64,000 nt of DNA from Asterochloris sp. CNOR1. Taxonomy: Eukaryota; Chlorophyta; Trebouxiophyceae; Trebouxiales; Trebouxiaceae. The stretch is taken from assembly GCA_963969365.1 (NCBI GenBank), contig OZ017759.1, positions 682,001-746,000 of the forward strand, in the 5' to 3' direction. The notes below the pieces were generated by a model that had not been told where the DNA came from, searched no databases, and worked only from the letters and a program-made list of their open reading frames with translations. The position numbers and the translations under genes are program-made. Of this stretch, positions 22,150 through 34,749 are shown in pieces (position 1 is the stretch's first letter; each line of letters starts with the position of its first letter).

Positions 22150-22556
22150 CCTGGCCTGCCTTCCTATGGAGTGAGATTGAAAAGCTCTAAGTAGGCACAC
22201 AGGCCTAAGCTCATTGATATGACTTCAAACACTTTCAAGATGTCTTCCGGTGGCCATGAGCACCATGGCAGAGTTCTGCCGCGAAGCAGGCCTTTAAGTT
22301 TCACGCCATGTCGCAGGATGTTACATGGCTCATGTTAGGTCAGCTCCATAGTATCGGGGCTCTCGAGATGTCTGAACAGCTGTCCAGATCTTTTACAAAA
22401 GCATTTTCAGCAGTGCAGGTCAAAGGGACCACAGGTCCTGTGGTCACAGAGAGCGAGACTCTCCCTCAATTGTGCAAACTATATACACTAACAGGAAGGC
22501 AAGGGCTGCTGAGGGTGAGTCAGAGAAGGAGGGAGGTGGCAGCACTGTTGCAGTGC
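22150..22556. other. Spacer between the HUH-like gene and the next minus-strand gene
   Basis: No recognised gene. It carries the presumed promoter of the HUH-like gene (its left edge) and the 3' flank of the gene to the right. The plus-strand frame through here is not conserved-looking. Confidence 0.4.
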
Positions 22557-25500
22557 TCAGAGGTCAGAGGGCACCAGAGATGCGCGACCAGCGTGGGAAG
22601 CGTGAAAGACCCTGTTGACGCCAAAGCTGGACTTGTGGCTTCCCGCAGCGCCCTTCCCGGGCACGCTGCCGTTGATGCCATTGCCAGCCTTGCCTGCCGC
22701 AGCGCTCTTAACATGGAAAGCCTTGGCACCAGTGCCAGGCAGCCCTGGGCCGCCTTTGATCTTGCCCAGCCTGCTGAGCTTCTGCGCGACAGGGGCATTG
22801 GCAGGATGGGCGCCGGGAGCGGCAACACAAACTGAGGAGCTCTCCCGTTTGGCTATCAGGTGAGGGCTGCTGGTTGTGTCTGAGCTCTGGCCTGACTCCG
22901 TCTCTGCGGGCAAAAGGACAACGATCAAATCACCAGTCAACTGTGAAAGGGCGAGGGGTTGCAGGCAGACGACAAGACCTGACTATGTGGGCAGCCATAT
23001 CAACCCACCAGCTGCTGACTCGGCGCTCAGCTATTTACAATACCCAACCTGGCAGCTGGCTGCTCCTGACTAGCAGCCCTGATGAGTGTTGGCAGTGCGT
23101 GATGAGGCCACATCCTAGACATGCTTGGTGCTCAAAAGCAGGCTAGCCAGACAACTGCAGCAGCTGATTTGTAGGTGTGGTTGTGGGCAAGCTGCCCCTG
23201 CCTGCGGGGACTGCATGAGCACCAAGCTGGTATGTCAGGCACTGTGGCTGCCCTGCAGCATGTGCTGGAAAGGGCGCTGTGCAGACTGCCATGCCTGAAT
23301 CTGCTGGCAGTGTGAGCCCATCCCTGATGCCCGCTGGTCGTGCACTCAGGTGCCCGTAAAGATGACGAGCACTTTCGCAGCTGGATGCTGCAAGACGGCT
23401 GCTGTCAGGGGTGTGATGCATGCCCTCTGCAACATGTGCATCATGCAGACAGACATCTGCCCCTACTCTCACCTGTTGACAGGGGCTGCCACCAGCGCAC
23501 CCTGGATGCGCGCCCAAGGACCTGCTTGCAGCAAACAGCACATGGCTGCCAGCTGCAAGTCTGCCCACCTGTGGCGCCCTTGTCCAACTGTTTATGCGTG
23601 AGTGGCCTGCTCGCCCCTGCCTGCTTCCCGCCTGGCTTGGCGCTGTGTTCCAGACCAGCCTTGCCCTGACTGCCCTTGCGTGGCTGGCCTCCGCTGCAAT
23701 GCCCATTCTGTCTCAGAGCAGCATCAGCCTTGCCAGAGCTTGGTGTGGCAGGGTGAGTCTTGCCAGCAGTGCCCTTAGCCACAGCCCTGGAACTAGACTC
23801 AGGCACCGACTGGGCACGCCTGTCTGCCTTGTCAGCCACCTTGCTCGCTTTGCCACTGCCCTGCAGGGGTGGGCAGCAGCTCAGCAATGTGAGCTACCCA
23901 GAGGGTCGACATGTCTGCTCAAGACAACAGGGAAACGATCTGCAGGGTGGAGCCATAGACAGCTGATGCTACCAGAGGGAGCACAACAGTTTGAGCAGCA
24001 ATGCCCTGCCGGTGACCTCAAGTGGTCCCAATCTTGGCCCTCAAGCTGTGGTGCAGCACAGGGGCAAAGTGGCTGACCTTGTCAATCTCGACTGCTGTCG
24101 CGCCAACACTATGCGCCCGCAGGCCGCCCCTGCTGTCTGAGTTGGACTGAGCTTCGTGCCGCCGCTTCTCCTCCACATAGTAACAGTTCAAGCCCTGCAC
24201 AGAGACAGGCGTGCTTCATGCAGGCCCCAACCAGCCGATGGACAACCAAGCATGACTGCAGCGGCATAGCAGCTCTGGTTCTGCACAGGGGAGAGGCATG
24301 CCCACTGACAGGCTGGACAGCTGCTGCTGCTGCTGACAGCAATACACCCTATAGCTGTAGGTCAAAGCAGGGCAGGCCCTGCAGAAATTTGTGGCTGTTG
24401 TTCTACATGCAATGCTCCTCCAAATGCACTACGGAGCAGTGAGTTGGTAGGGCAGGTGCGCCAGGGCACATGCCCTACTGCATCCAAGCTCCTTCTGGGT
24501 GCTGACAGGACACCTAAACCAACATCAGAAGGCTCTGCAGTGTGCAGCAGACAAGACAGAGTGTGTCCAGCAGGCCATTACCAGGACCTCCTGCTGCGCA
24601 ACCCCCCTTGGAGAATCAACACCAGCAGCGCCTCAGGTGGTGCGTGCAGTTGGTACGGCAGAGCCAACAGCACTGCCTCACCATGACTTCTCGCAGCGCA
24701 GGCTCCCGCCGCCGCTTGGTGCCCTGAGCAGCGTCTGCAGCGTCATTCCCACTTGCAAGATCAGCCGGTGGAGCAGGCTCTGAGAGATCTGCCTTCTCAC
24801 AGGACTGTGCTGGCTCAGGGCGATCCTGCTTGCGCCGGCTGCCAACCTGCACCCAGCAGCAGGGCAGAGTGGGGTGCAGTGCAGAAGTTGGGGAGGGACT
24901 GCAGTGTGCTGGCTGAGACAGCTGCAAAGCGATGCATGTGACAGCTACACTGGCTTTGTGCTGTACGCTTGCATCTTTGCGGTGGCCTGGTGATTGTCGC
25001 CGCCCTCCAAGGATGCATACAGGAGTAGATTGGTGCCCCCATGCAGCAGGCAGACCCCACTAGCACTGATGTGTTGTCCTTCACAAACCCTTACAGGAAC
25101 TAGCCACTGGCAGGCGCCCTCATGATGCAGCTCAGCGGCAGCCCAGGCTGCTCACCAGCACATGGTCCATGGCACTGTCACCCCTCACAAGGCCCCTCTG
25201 CTGCACAAGCACCTGAGCGGCCGGCGGTGCAGGAGCGGCACTGGTCGCCTGCTCGAGGGAGGTGCAGCGCTGTGGACCTGCGTCCCCACTGCCCTGCTCG
25301 CTTCTGCTCTTGACTGCTGCCATGCGAGGAGGCACACAGTGGTGACCTGCTGGCAGGGACAGCCAACCTTGTGAGACTGCAGTGCAAAGTGCTGTTGGTT
25401 CCTTACAGCACAGGCAGCCAGGCTCAGCGCATGACAGCATGCAGGCGCATCAGCTCGCTGATTGCCAACCTCAGGAGAGGGGCCTGCGGCCTGCACAGTG

Positions 25501-28500
25501 CCATTGCGCTGCATGTGTTTCTTATGCAACAGATGCAAGAGATGCAGCCCAGCAGCACTCTCTCCCAGTGAGAGCCGCGGAGCAATTAATTCAACATCGG
25601 AGCTGGTGTTGTCCAGCATGTTTAAAGGCACTGATATTGTCTGGTGTTGCCGTGAGGGGGTGTGGTCAGCGCACCTGAGGTGGCATCATCTGCATGTGTT
25701 GCATCCTGCGCCTCAGGGCGCGACGCTGCCTCCCCATGCTGCCCTCGCAACACAAACAGCGCCAGCTCCACTGCGAACAGATCAGCTAGGCGCAGCGGCG
25801 GACGCAGCGTGGGGATGTCTATGTACTGCACTTCTGAGTGCAGCCGCTGGCCCTACAGGAGGACAGCACGTTGCTTGAGACACAGCAAGAGGCGACCAGG
25901 GTAGCTGCAGCATCAGGTGCCTCAGTGACTGCTGCGCCATCACCCTGAAGCCAGCTCACAGGTGCTGGTGGCCTGGCACATGCGGCCATAACCCGCTCTA
26001 TTCTGCAGGAATGCTTCTGCACCTGGCTGGCAACCACGCTGTGGCTGTCCCTAAATTCGAGCGGAGTCTCGAGTGTCAAGGACTGAGTGCGCACCTCAGG
26101 CTCTGGCTTGGTATCGGCTTCCTGCTTGGCCGGGGAGGGCAGCTCCTCCATGGAGCCTGCATCACTGCTGTCCGGCGCAGGCTGGGACACACATTCCTGC
26201 TTGACATGGGACTGCCTAGCACGGCCCGCGGCAGAGTGCCCCTTGGACGCTGCGCCAATGTTCACCTGCCCCGAGTGGCCGCGCGCACTGTCCCGGCCGG
26301 TGACTGCAGGACATGAGATCACGTCACAGGTCTGCTTACAGCAGCGCAGCATGCCAGCTGGGGCTGCATCCTCGCCTGCAGCCCCAGAGCTGCACACATA
26401 GGGCCGACTGAATGCCCGCAGACGACACGCAATGCCAGCAGGAGCCACACGCCAGCCCACCAACAAGCGGGGCTCTGCAGGATGCAAGCTATGCCTGCTG
26501 GCCCTCAAGGCGTGGCAGAGAAGGATCTGCAGGGTTTGGGGAAGCTGCTGCCCCTTTGGCAAGCGACCCAGTGTGTCTGCTGCTGCACCTGCCCAGCCAG
26601 CTTTGTGGGCTGCTGTCCACAGTGCAACCCTGGTTCTTGGCTGACCAACATGCCTGGCTGATGCTCAGCATAGGACACTTCTCACACCTGCTGCTGCTGT
26701 GCCTGCCCTGGTGCCAGCACGCTCCGGACTGCTTTCCGCGTCATGCTCCTGTTTGGCAGCTGGCTGCGGCTTGTGCTCCTCCCGACCCCGGTCCTGCTGC
26801 TGCGGGGCTGGCCTCTTCTTGCCGCCCTTGACTGATTTGGGCTTCCAGGCGCCCACAACCCCTTTCACCTGCAGCAGAGCCATGCCAGTGCAGGCATGCC
26901 ATGCTGCAAGTCAGGCCTGCCTCAGCATGACGCTGCTGCCAATGCACCCGCCAAGCAGCCATGCTGTGGCTGTCCCAGTGTTGTACACGCACGGCATGAG
27001 CCGCGCGGCCAGCCCAGAGCAGCCATCTTGAGACGCTACCATGGTAGTGCTGGCGCCTCTACCCACAACTTCCCTAGCACCAGACAGGACGCCTACCTGA
27101 GACCAGTACTTTGCCTCAAGCCTCCCCCGCCACAGTCTACTGCTCTTCCTGCTAAGCCAGACGTCCTGTGCAGGGTACTGCCTGTCGGGCACCTCTGCAG
27201 GGCATAAATAAAGGGGTTGGGTGACACCACCCCTTATCACAGCGATCCCATGTGCTCATGCTGACCTGCACCCTGGAGCAGGGTCCGCTGAAGCGCCCCT
27301 GAATCAGCCAGGCTCAGATGCAGTCCGGCACCGCCATACAACATGGCTGCCTCCCCACCACGCCTCGCCACTCATGGTCGCTGCTGACTTGTTGCTGATG
27401 GCTGCTGACTGTCAAGCGCTGCTGGCTGCCAGGAAGCAGAGGTGCATTACAACCTGTGCGGCAAAGGCTGTTGCCAGGTCCACGCAGAGCTCGGCAACCC
27501 TAGCAGCAGCCCTGCTGTCCGTTATGCCGCAGCGCCTTACCAGGTAAGGTGTACCAACTTTCATTCTGCTTAGCCTGACCTGACGAAAGGAGCTACCAGG
27601 TTCACACAGGGACCAGCAGGCCTGAAGAGCAGCCATGCTGCCCGTTGTACACTGGTCCTCCCCAAGGAAGCACCTAAGCAGTTCAACATTGCTCTGCCTG
27701 ACGACTCAAGCAACAGGTGCTGGCCAGTTCATACATGGCCCATCCACCAAGCTGTGATGGGTCAAGCCTTGGTCCTCACCAGGAAAGTGTACATGGATTT
27801 CAGTCTCGCTCAGCCCGTCCACAGTGGCCTGAAAGTACTCCCCGCTGCCAGGCACCATCTCAATCATGGGCCGCCTCCCCCGCTTGCGAGGGCAGTACTC
27901 AAAGGGGACCTGCTCCCAATCCTCCCTGGGGTCGCACTTGCTGTGCTTGGTGTCCCTCCCACAGTAGTCATACTTCAGAGTGGTGGAGGCGAGCTCAGCC
28001 TGCTTCCTGAAGGCAGGCAGTGGTGAAGGAGTGGGCAGCGGCCCAAGTGCCTGCAAAGCGCACATTGTACAGGCAGTGTGAATGGTCAGAAAGTTCCGTC
28101 AGGCAGCAAACATGCCAGCAGATGGCATGAGCCTGCCCCATGGTGCACCAACATGCCTCCATCAAGCTGAGGGCTGTGCACTGCCCACCGCTAGCTTGCG
28201 CCTGGGTCGCCTCACAGCTGCAGCACACCAGTGATTGAATGACGAGACAGGCGCACAGCCCAGCCCACACTGAAAGGGTGGTTGTGCATGCAGACTAGCC
28301 AGTGCTGACCTCTTGGCCCCAGCCTGAGCTTTGCTGCCCTTGGGCTGTGCTTCCCCATCGCCCTGCTCTCCCGAGTCATTGCTGTGGTCATCTGATGCCT
28401 CCTCAGAATTCTCGGCAGCCTGCTGCACAGCAAGGCTAACATCAAGCACTGGGCTGCACAAGTGGGTTCGTGCAATGCATGCTGCTTCAGGTCAAACATG

Positions 28501-29412
28501 CTGCCTGGCAGCCCGTGAGCAGTCAGAGCATCCTGCATGGGCTTTGCAGCACAGCAACAAGCACACCACAGTGCCACTCAGCTGAGCGGCAATGTGTCAT
28601 CACCAAGAATCAATGCTGCATATGGGACAGTTCTTGCTGCTGCAAGACGAAGCAGCCTATGAGGGCAGCAAGCCCAGGCAGCGCTGCACAGCCAGTGCAG
28701 CTCTGCACGGCAGGAAGATGCCCCTTGCTGACCTCATCATAGTCTGCATCTGAGTCCACAAGCTCCTCATGCCTATCACGGGGATCTCCCTTAAGAGACA
28801 GGTCGGGCCTCTTGCGCTGCTGCCCCTTGCCCTCATGTGATGCTGCCCTGGGGACTTTGCAGTCATGAGCAACGCGCTGCCTCTTGCGGCCTGTCACTGT
28901 CGCAGCTTTGCATGCCTGCAGCAGGAAGTGTGCGGGTCGGAGGGCAGTGGCTCCCAGGCGCCAGCTTGCAGGACACGCTTGTGCAGTTTAACAACCGGTG
29001 ACCCCCCTGTGAGGCGTCGTGCACAGCTTGTAACAGGTGGCGAATCAGCGCACCATCTGCTTGTTCATCTGACAAGGCTCATCAGGCGGCTTGGCCTGGT
29101 CCTTGGCCATGCCTAACAGCTTGCCCAGGCAGCCAGCGGAGCTCCATCTAGCCAACCATCCAGGGCTTTCTACCCCCCGACTCTTCTTGGCCAGCAGCTG
29201 GCACCACTGTGCAGGGAGAGATCTGCAAAGGAAGAGCCAGGCTCAGTCAGGTACGGTGCCAGCTGCGCGTAGCAAGCCAGTGCGGGATGACCAAGCGCGC
29301 AACGCATCTGGGATGCCCATCTCAAATGCTGCATGACCAGGGCCCTTAATGCTTCAAACAACCATGACAACATTTCTTGAATCAGGCTCCGAATGCGCTG
29401 GAGGCATGACAA
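22557..29412 (-). CDS. Large charged low-complexity (probably nuclear) protein, unrecognised
   Basis: Many minus-strand coding blocks share orientation and composition. From the 5' end: a helical start near 29,350 (ALACYAQLAPYLTEPGSSFA), then SLPAQWCQLLAKKSRGVE at about 29,200, a basic block with GRKRQRVAHDCK and KGQQRKRPDL (about 28,870-28,780), an acidic EELVDSDADYDEV, and at about 27,960-27,790 a block ending RRPMIEMVPGSGEYFQATVD and EIHVHFP, which resembles a Tudor/Agenet-like barrel. Further 3' come Lys/Pro/Gln-rich (26,880-26,690), LRPPLRLADLFAVELALFVL (25,800) and Ala/Gly/Lys-rich tails to the stop at 22,557. Multiple KR clusters suggest nuclear localisation. Exon borders are not resolved, and it may be two genes. 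A chromatin role is only inferred from the Tudor-like block and composition. Confidence 0.4.
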
Positions 29413-31089
29413 AATGCTGTCAAATTCTACTCACCAGGACTTGACAGACAAGGATCCCTGACCCTCAGGCTGGCCAGGCAGCGGAGGGGATGCTGCGGGT
29501 GGCAGGCGAATGTGCCTCGGGCAGCCACAGTGGATTAAGCCAGGCTCTTGCAGCCACCTCTACTGCCGCCCTCCTCTGCAGCTCTGGGCAGCCTCGACGT
29601 CAAGGGAAGCCGCTGGACAGGTGGCCTAAGAGATCCCTACCACACTAAGGCAGCCTGGCAGAGGTAAGTGCGAGAGCCCGAAGCTCCAGACCACAACCGC
29701 AGCCAGCGCAGTGGGTGCGTTCCAAAATTATTGGAAACCGTGCAGGATTTTTGTTTCATTACCCAACTGTTCCAGAAGTGGTGGCCTTAGCACCAGCATA
29801 AGCAGCTTTCCTGCCATGTGAAGGCCCATTCCATCCCTGAGCTTGGCCATATGGGCCTCGGCAGCCTCTTCGCCGGACAGCCAGACCAAAGGGGCCCTAG
29901 TGATCTTTCTGGCTGCAGACCAGTAGGGTATTGGCGGTGCACATTGGTGCAGTGAGCTTGCTGGCTATCCGCGCCAGCTTGTGCAAGCACTGCTATGTGC
30001 TGCAGGTCAGCCATGCCTGGCCTATGTGCCAGGCTGGGCTGGTTTTGAGGGCAACTGCCCATGACAGTGGCATGTAAAAGGAAGGCCAGGTGCCGCATGT
30101 TGGAGGAGTACGAACTCTGAATTGTGGCAATGGCGTGCTCCAGCTCCCAGCCTGGCAGCTCAGCAAGCTTCAGGCGCTGCACTTAAGTCAGCTACGCCTG
30201 CTAACCTTGACCGTACTGACTGCACTGGGTCTCCTTCTCATGTCCCCTTCCCAGAGTCTGGTGGGGGCATGTCCTTGTCTCATTGGCCTCATGGAGGCCC
30301 ATTCAGGGAGGGCCTGGTGCACCTGTCTGCCCTGCATGCTCAGTGCATGCATGTCAATCTGGTCCTGGGGAGATTGGACCTGATATGATAGCGCCAAATT
30401 GCTCAGTTGGCAGCTCGCCCAGCAGTCTGACGCAGCTGGGCGACGTTATCCTGACCCTGCGGGATCTCTGCTGCCACGGCTGCCGTACAAATGTCACCTA
30501 CCTCACTCTGCGTGCTCGAGGCCCTGGGAGCAGCTGACCCAAGCTGCAAGCAGAGCCAGAGCCTTGCCTGACAATGTCCAAGCACCTGCAAAGGGTGTAA
30601 CTCAGGAGCTTTCATGGTGAGCAGCAATGCTGCCCAAGCACACACCATCTGCAACTCTTGGGTGCAAGACAGAGGCTTCTGCCTGCCTCAACAAGCTTAA
30701 ACCTCCACAGTGGAGGTGCATTCAGTCTGCCTCCATGGCCACCATTGGAGAGCAACCAGATGTGCATTCCGCAGCTCCCAAAGTGTATTCGCACTGCTTG
30801 GCAGGGATGCCTGGGGCTTCGTAGCTGGAGCACATCCTACACAAATCTGTCAATCAACCTGCGGCTGCTGGCAGATACATTTAGTTTGCTGCAGCTGAAG
30901 CACATCCTGCACAATGTGCTGACTGCTTCCCCAGGCTGCTGCCAAGAATGCACCATCAGGCATTGACACAGTGTAGTGGGCATTGTGGCGAACAGATGCA
31001 ATAACATGCTGTCTGCCACAACACTGTTAAAAGGCTCAAGCACGCCCTCAAACCATTAGGTTTGCCACCCACAGATTTGAGATCCAGAA
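29413..31089 (+). other. Unresolved region; possible leucine-rich-repeat exons at 30,100-30,960
   Basis: On the plus strand 30,115-30,215 reads LQLPAWQLSKLQALHLSQLR, and 30,400-30,500 has a similar leucine pattern (LGDVILTLRDLC). These could be leucine-rich repeats of a gene ending before homoserine dehydrogenase. A minus-strand frame over the same bases (LAELPGWELEHAIATIQSSY) also looks coding, so the strand is uncertain. From 29,413 to 30,090 I see nothing. The 3' part may contain the homoserine dehydrogenase promoter or a transit-peptide exon. Confidence 0.25.
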
Positions 31090-34000
31090 ATGCGACGGAT
31101 TGCCATTGGATTGGTAGGGCCTGGCCTGGTGGGCAGATCTCTCCTGCAGCAAGTGTATCTGCAGGTGGGGCGGTGTTGCAGTGTTTGCCAAATTCGAGGT
31201 CTTGTGCACGAGTACCGATGTGTTCACATGCTACATAAGGTACTGTCCTCAGCCATGTGCTGCTTGAAGCTCTGTCATGATGTTTGACTAAGACTTCCAT
31301 GCTGCAGACTGCGGCGCTGCACAATGACAAGGGCATGGCCCTGGATGTCATTGCGGTCATCAGCAGCCGACGCATGAAGCTATTCCACGGCAGCTGCAGC
31401 CTGGAATCATGGCAGCTTGACCTGGCACTCAAGGCTTGTATATGGCCTTATCAATTGCCACTGCCTGATCGCAGTGCCACTGCCCCGGCTGCAGTGCCAC
31501 TGACTGGCCGCACAGCCTGCAGGGGGAGGACCCAGACCTGGCAAAGTTTACCTCGCACATGAAGAAGGCGAAGCACTGCCACCGTATGATTGTGGACTGC
31601 ACGGCCTCTGACAGCCCCGTGAAGCTGTACGCCCAGTGGCTGGCTGCAGGCAAGGATCCAGCTGTCTGATGTGCGCTTGTCTGCTGTGCTTCTGAGCAGC
31701 GGGTGCCAGAGCTTGATCTGTGTGCAGCTTCAGCATCGACATGGCCCAGTTGGAGCCTGAACTGCTTGCTCCACACACATATGGTCAGGCATGCAGCACT
31801 GCAGCTTAGATTAGATATGTTGCAGGGATTCATGTTGTGACTCCCAACAAGAGGCTCAGCTCAGGGCCCCTTCAGCAGTGGCAGGATGTGCGGCAGCTGC
31901 AGCAGCAGGGCGCCGCCCAGTACGCTTATGAGGCACGCAAGCACCAGCAAGCTGTTGCCCTGCATATGCTGGCTGCCTGATGCCTAAGCTGCAGACGCAG
32001 ACATGCGGTCTGCACCGCTGCAGCCATGGCACGGTATACCTGTGCGGCATGTAGGCACCAGCACATCGTCGCCCTGCATATGCTGGCTGCCTTGTGCCTG
32101 AGCTGCAGTATGCAGCCAGCAGCCTGCTGCCTGCACGCACCTGCACTGCAAGCAGGCAGTGTGCCACCGAGTGCCTTCCTGCAGCTGTCAGCCTGCTGCC
32201 TGCCTGCATGGTATGGGCACCTCAGGGCCCTGCCCACCAGCTGCTGCATGCCTCCTCACCCCCGCGCACGCCTGCAGAAAAGTGGCTGGCTGCGCATGCA
32301 GGCCACAGTAGGAGCTGGCCTGCCCATCATCTCCACTCTGCAGACGCTGCTGGAGACGGGGGACGACGTGCAGCAGATTGAAGGAGTGTTCTCTGGGACA
32401 CTGTCATACATCTTCAACAGGTCCAGACGTCGGCTCATCTCTCTGCTGCGCACTGTTGCATGCACTGCATGGCTGCTGTGCCCGTTGATCGCTGCAAGCC
32501 TGCTGCACACGGCAGGTGCACGGCAGGTGCAAGTCATCATTACAATTGATTGATAATTCCTGGCATGTCTCACCTCAGTAGGGCAGGTTGAAGGAGCCTC
32601 ACTCCCTGACATCGCCCTCTGCCTGCAGCTTTGGGACAGGCAAGGCATTTTCAGAAGTGGTGGCTGAGGCCAAACAGCAGGGCTATACAGAGCCTGACCC
32701 CAGGGACGACTTGTCGGGTGAGGGGTTGACTTTGCAGGGGCGGTGGCGTCCAAGCGCTTTCTGCGCTTGGCATTATAATGTGCCTCAGTGCTCAATGTGG
32801 TCGGCAGGGCTGTAAGCCAGCACAGCAGGCGCTTCTTGCACTTACAGACAGCAGCTCATTGGCCAGAGGTTCCTGGGCTTCAGGCGGGCCACTCGTCATG
32901 CCATGGTAGGTCACAGGCAGGCAGGCAGTCAGCATCCTACTGCTTGTGCTCTTTTTGTGGCCTCTGTGTGCAGCTGTGTTGTTCGTCATTGCACCTGCCA
33001 GCTGCTGGAGCTACGAGGTGAACCTACAGTCTGCTGTATGTTGCTGCAGACATGCACGCGTCACTTCACTGCTCGTCGTGCCACACACTGTCTGCTGTGG
33101 TATTTGGCCGGGCATGAACGTGGCTGGCATCACTTCTTGGTGTCCCTTGCGGCAGCAAAGTGGTGCACACTGCCTGTTGCATGCATTGGGGTCACACAAA
33201 CACCTCGAGTGTCCCAAGAGCAGCCAAACGGTGCCCACTGCCTGCCACAGGCATGGATGTTGCTCGCAAGGTGACCATCCTGGCCCGCGAGTGTGGCCTG
33301 CAGGTGGAGCTGGCGGAGGTGCCGGTGCAGAGCCTGGTGCCCATGGAGCTGCGGGGCAGCAGCACTGCAGACGAGTTCATGGAGGCCCTCCCGCAGGTGG
33401 GGACTGGCGAGGGCACAGCAGAGGGCTCATGCAGGCCCATCCTGAGATGGGGCAGGGGCAGCGGCACAACAGAGGGGTCTATACAAGCTCGCTCAAAACT
33501 TCCAGCACTTGCGCATGTGCCATCAAGAGTTTGGTGGGGAAATCTGAACTGACTACTACAGTGTGTTGGAGGTGCACATGCCCACTGTTGACCAGTCAGT
33601 GCTGAGTGCACATGCAGTCTCAGCATTCTGCTGGTGCTGTGCGCAAGCTCAACGGCATGCCCACTGGCTGCTGCTAGCCGGAGTCGCCACTTGGGTGCCC
33701 ACCTTACCTGCTGCAGCAACTGGTGTCTTGCCAGCGCCTGCCTGCATCTGTCACCACTTGCTACTTGTGCAGTTTGATGGGGAGATGCAGACCCGTGCCG
33801 AGAAAGCAGCCCGGGGTGACCAGGTTTTGAGATATGTGGGGAGCGTGGATGTGAGGCACATGAAGTGCAGCGTGGAGCTGAAGGTGCGGCTTCCAGAGCC
33901 TGCAGCTGTCTCTGCTGCACCAGCCCCTGTTCAATGCGTAGCCCTGTGCGGGAGAAGGGTGCATCACGCTTCACCGTTGAGTGGCCTTCACTGCACCGTC

Positions 34001-34521
34001 ACAAGTCACTGTCAGCATGCCCTGTGTGCCCTGCACATGCATGCAGTGTTCCCAATTTTCACCCTTGTGTAGTCTGCTGTGCAGTGTTGATCTCTGCCTG
34101 GCTCTTTACAAGGCAAGCAGGCATGTCCCTCTTGCACCCCCTTGCTGGACTGCTGGGCGGTGTTAGTCCTTCTCGGGATGCAGGCACTAACCCCTTCCGG
34201 TTGTATCTCGTTTGGCCCTGTGAACGCAGGCGTACCCCCTCTAGCAGAACCTTCGGCATATGCTCTCTGGCACCCCTGAAAGGACTGCTGAGCAGTAAAG
34301 GTCTCTTTCTGGACCTGTGGATGCAGGATTACCCCCTCTCGCACCCCTTTGCTGGGCTGTCAGGCAGCGACAACCTCATAACCTTCACAAGCTCTCGCTA
34401 CAACTCTCAGCCGCTGGTGGTGCGTGGGCCTGGCGCTGGGGCTGAAGTCACTGCTGCTGGCGTGTTTGGTGACATACTCACCATTGCCAAGCGGTTGCCG
34501 GCCCTGCGTCTGCCTATGTGA
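31090..34521 (+). CDS. Homoserine dehydrogenase (monofunctional)
   Basis: Nine exons join in phase into 364 residues: 31,090-31,164; 31,308-31,433; 31,523-31,649; 31,826-31,932; 32,302-32,420; 32,629-32,717; 33,251-33,396; 33,773-33,883; 34,327-34,521. The enzyme reduces aspartate semialdehyde to homoserine with NAD(P)H, on the way to threonine, methionine and isoleucine. Visible motifs are the dinucleotide fold GLVGPGLVGRSL, then MIVDCTASDSPVKLYAQW, GIHVVTPNKRLSSGPL with the catalytic-domain Lys, ATVGAGLPIISTLQTLLETG, IEGVFSGTLSYIFN, MDVARKVTILARECG and a Gly-rich C-terminal block ending GVFGDILTIAKRL. No aspartokinase or ACT domain precedes it, unlike the fused plant enzyme. Introns 2, 3 and 4 start with GC. 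No transit peptide is visible, though an upstream exon may exist. Convergent with SPEF1. Confidence 0.93.
31919..32110 (+). repeat. Donor-side tandem duplication in a homoserine dehydrogenase intron
   Basis: The exon 4 end and donor (GTACGCTTATGAG then GCACGCAAGCACCAGC, from 31,919) are echoed at 32,034 (GTATACCTGTGCGGCATG then TAGGCACCAGCAC). The copies share the downstream run CCCTGCATATGCTGGCTGCC, offset about 115 bp. Confidence 0.75.
33376..33475 (+). repeat. Donor-side duplication after exon 7 of homoserine dehydrogenase
   Basis: TTCATGGAGGCCCTCCCGCA (exon 7 end) is followed about 50 bp later by CTCATGCAGGCCCATCCTGA, and both are followed by matching GGGG-rich sequence ending CACA(G/A)CAGAGGG. 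The second copy has lost the GT donor. Confidence 0.65.
34125..34370 (+). repeat. Acceptor-side echoes before the last homoserine dehydrogenase exon
   Basis: The true site ATGCAG|GATTACCCCCTCTC (exon starts 34,327) is preceded by ATGCAGGCACTAACCCC (about 34,178) and ACGCAGGCGTACCCCCTCT (about 34,224). The following exon segment GCACCCCTTTGCTGGGCTG is echoed at 34,132 and 34,269. The copies are degenerate and spaced about 50-137 bp. Confidence 0.6.
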
Positions 34522-34749
34522 TAGACTGTGTGAGTCATCAGCAAAGCAAGAGTCCCTTCCCACTGAACTGGATACTGTCAGGATGTGACCAGGTGCGAAG
34601 ACAGCCTTCAATGGTCATGATCTCTTCCCCTCGTATGCCCCTTGTTGCCCATGCATGCAGTGTAGTGATGTCAGCACCATGACTGAGCATCTCCAGAGGA
34701 GCACTGAACCAAACATGAACACAATGAGTCGAGATCTGTACACACTCTC

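Noticed and set aside
31856-32250. Minus-strand open frames with repeated RQPAYAG-like peptides
   Set aside because: They are the antisense reading of the duplicated segment inside a homoserine dehydrogenase intron, not a gene.
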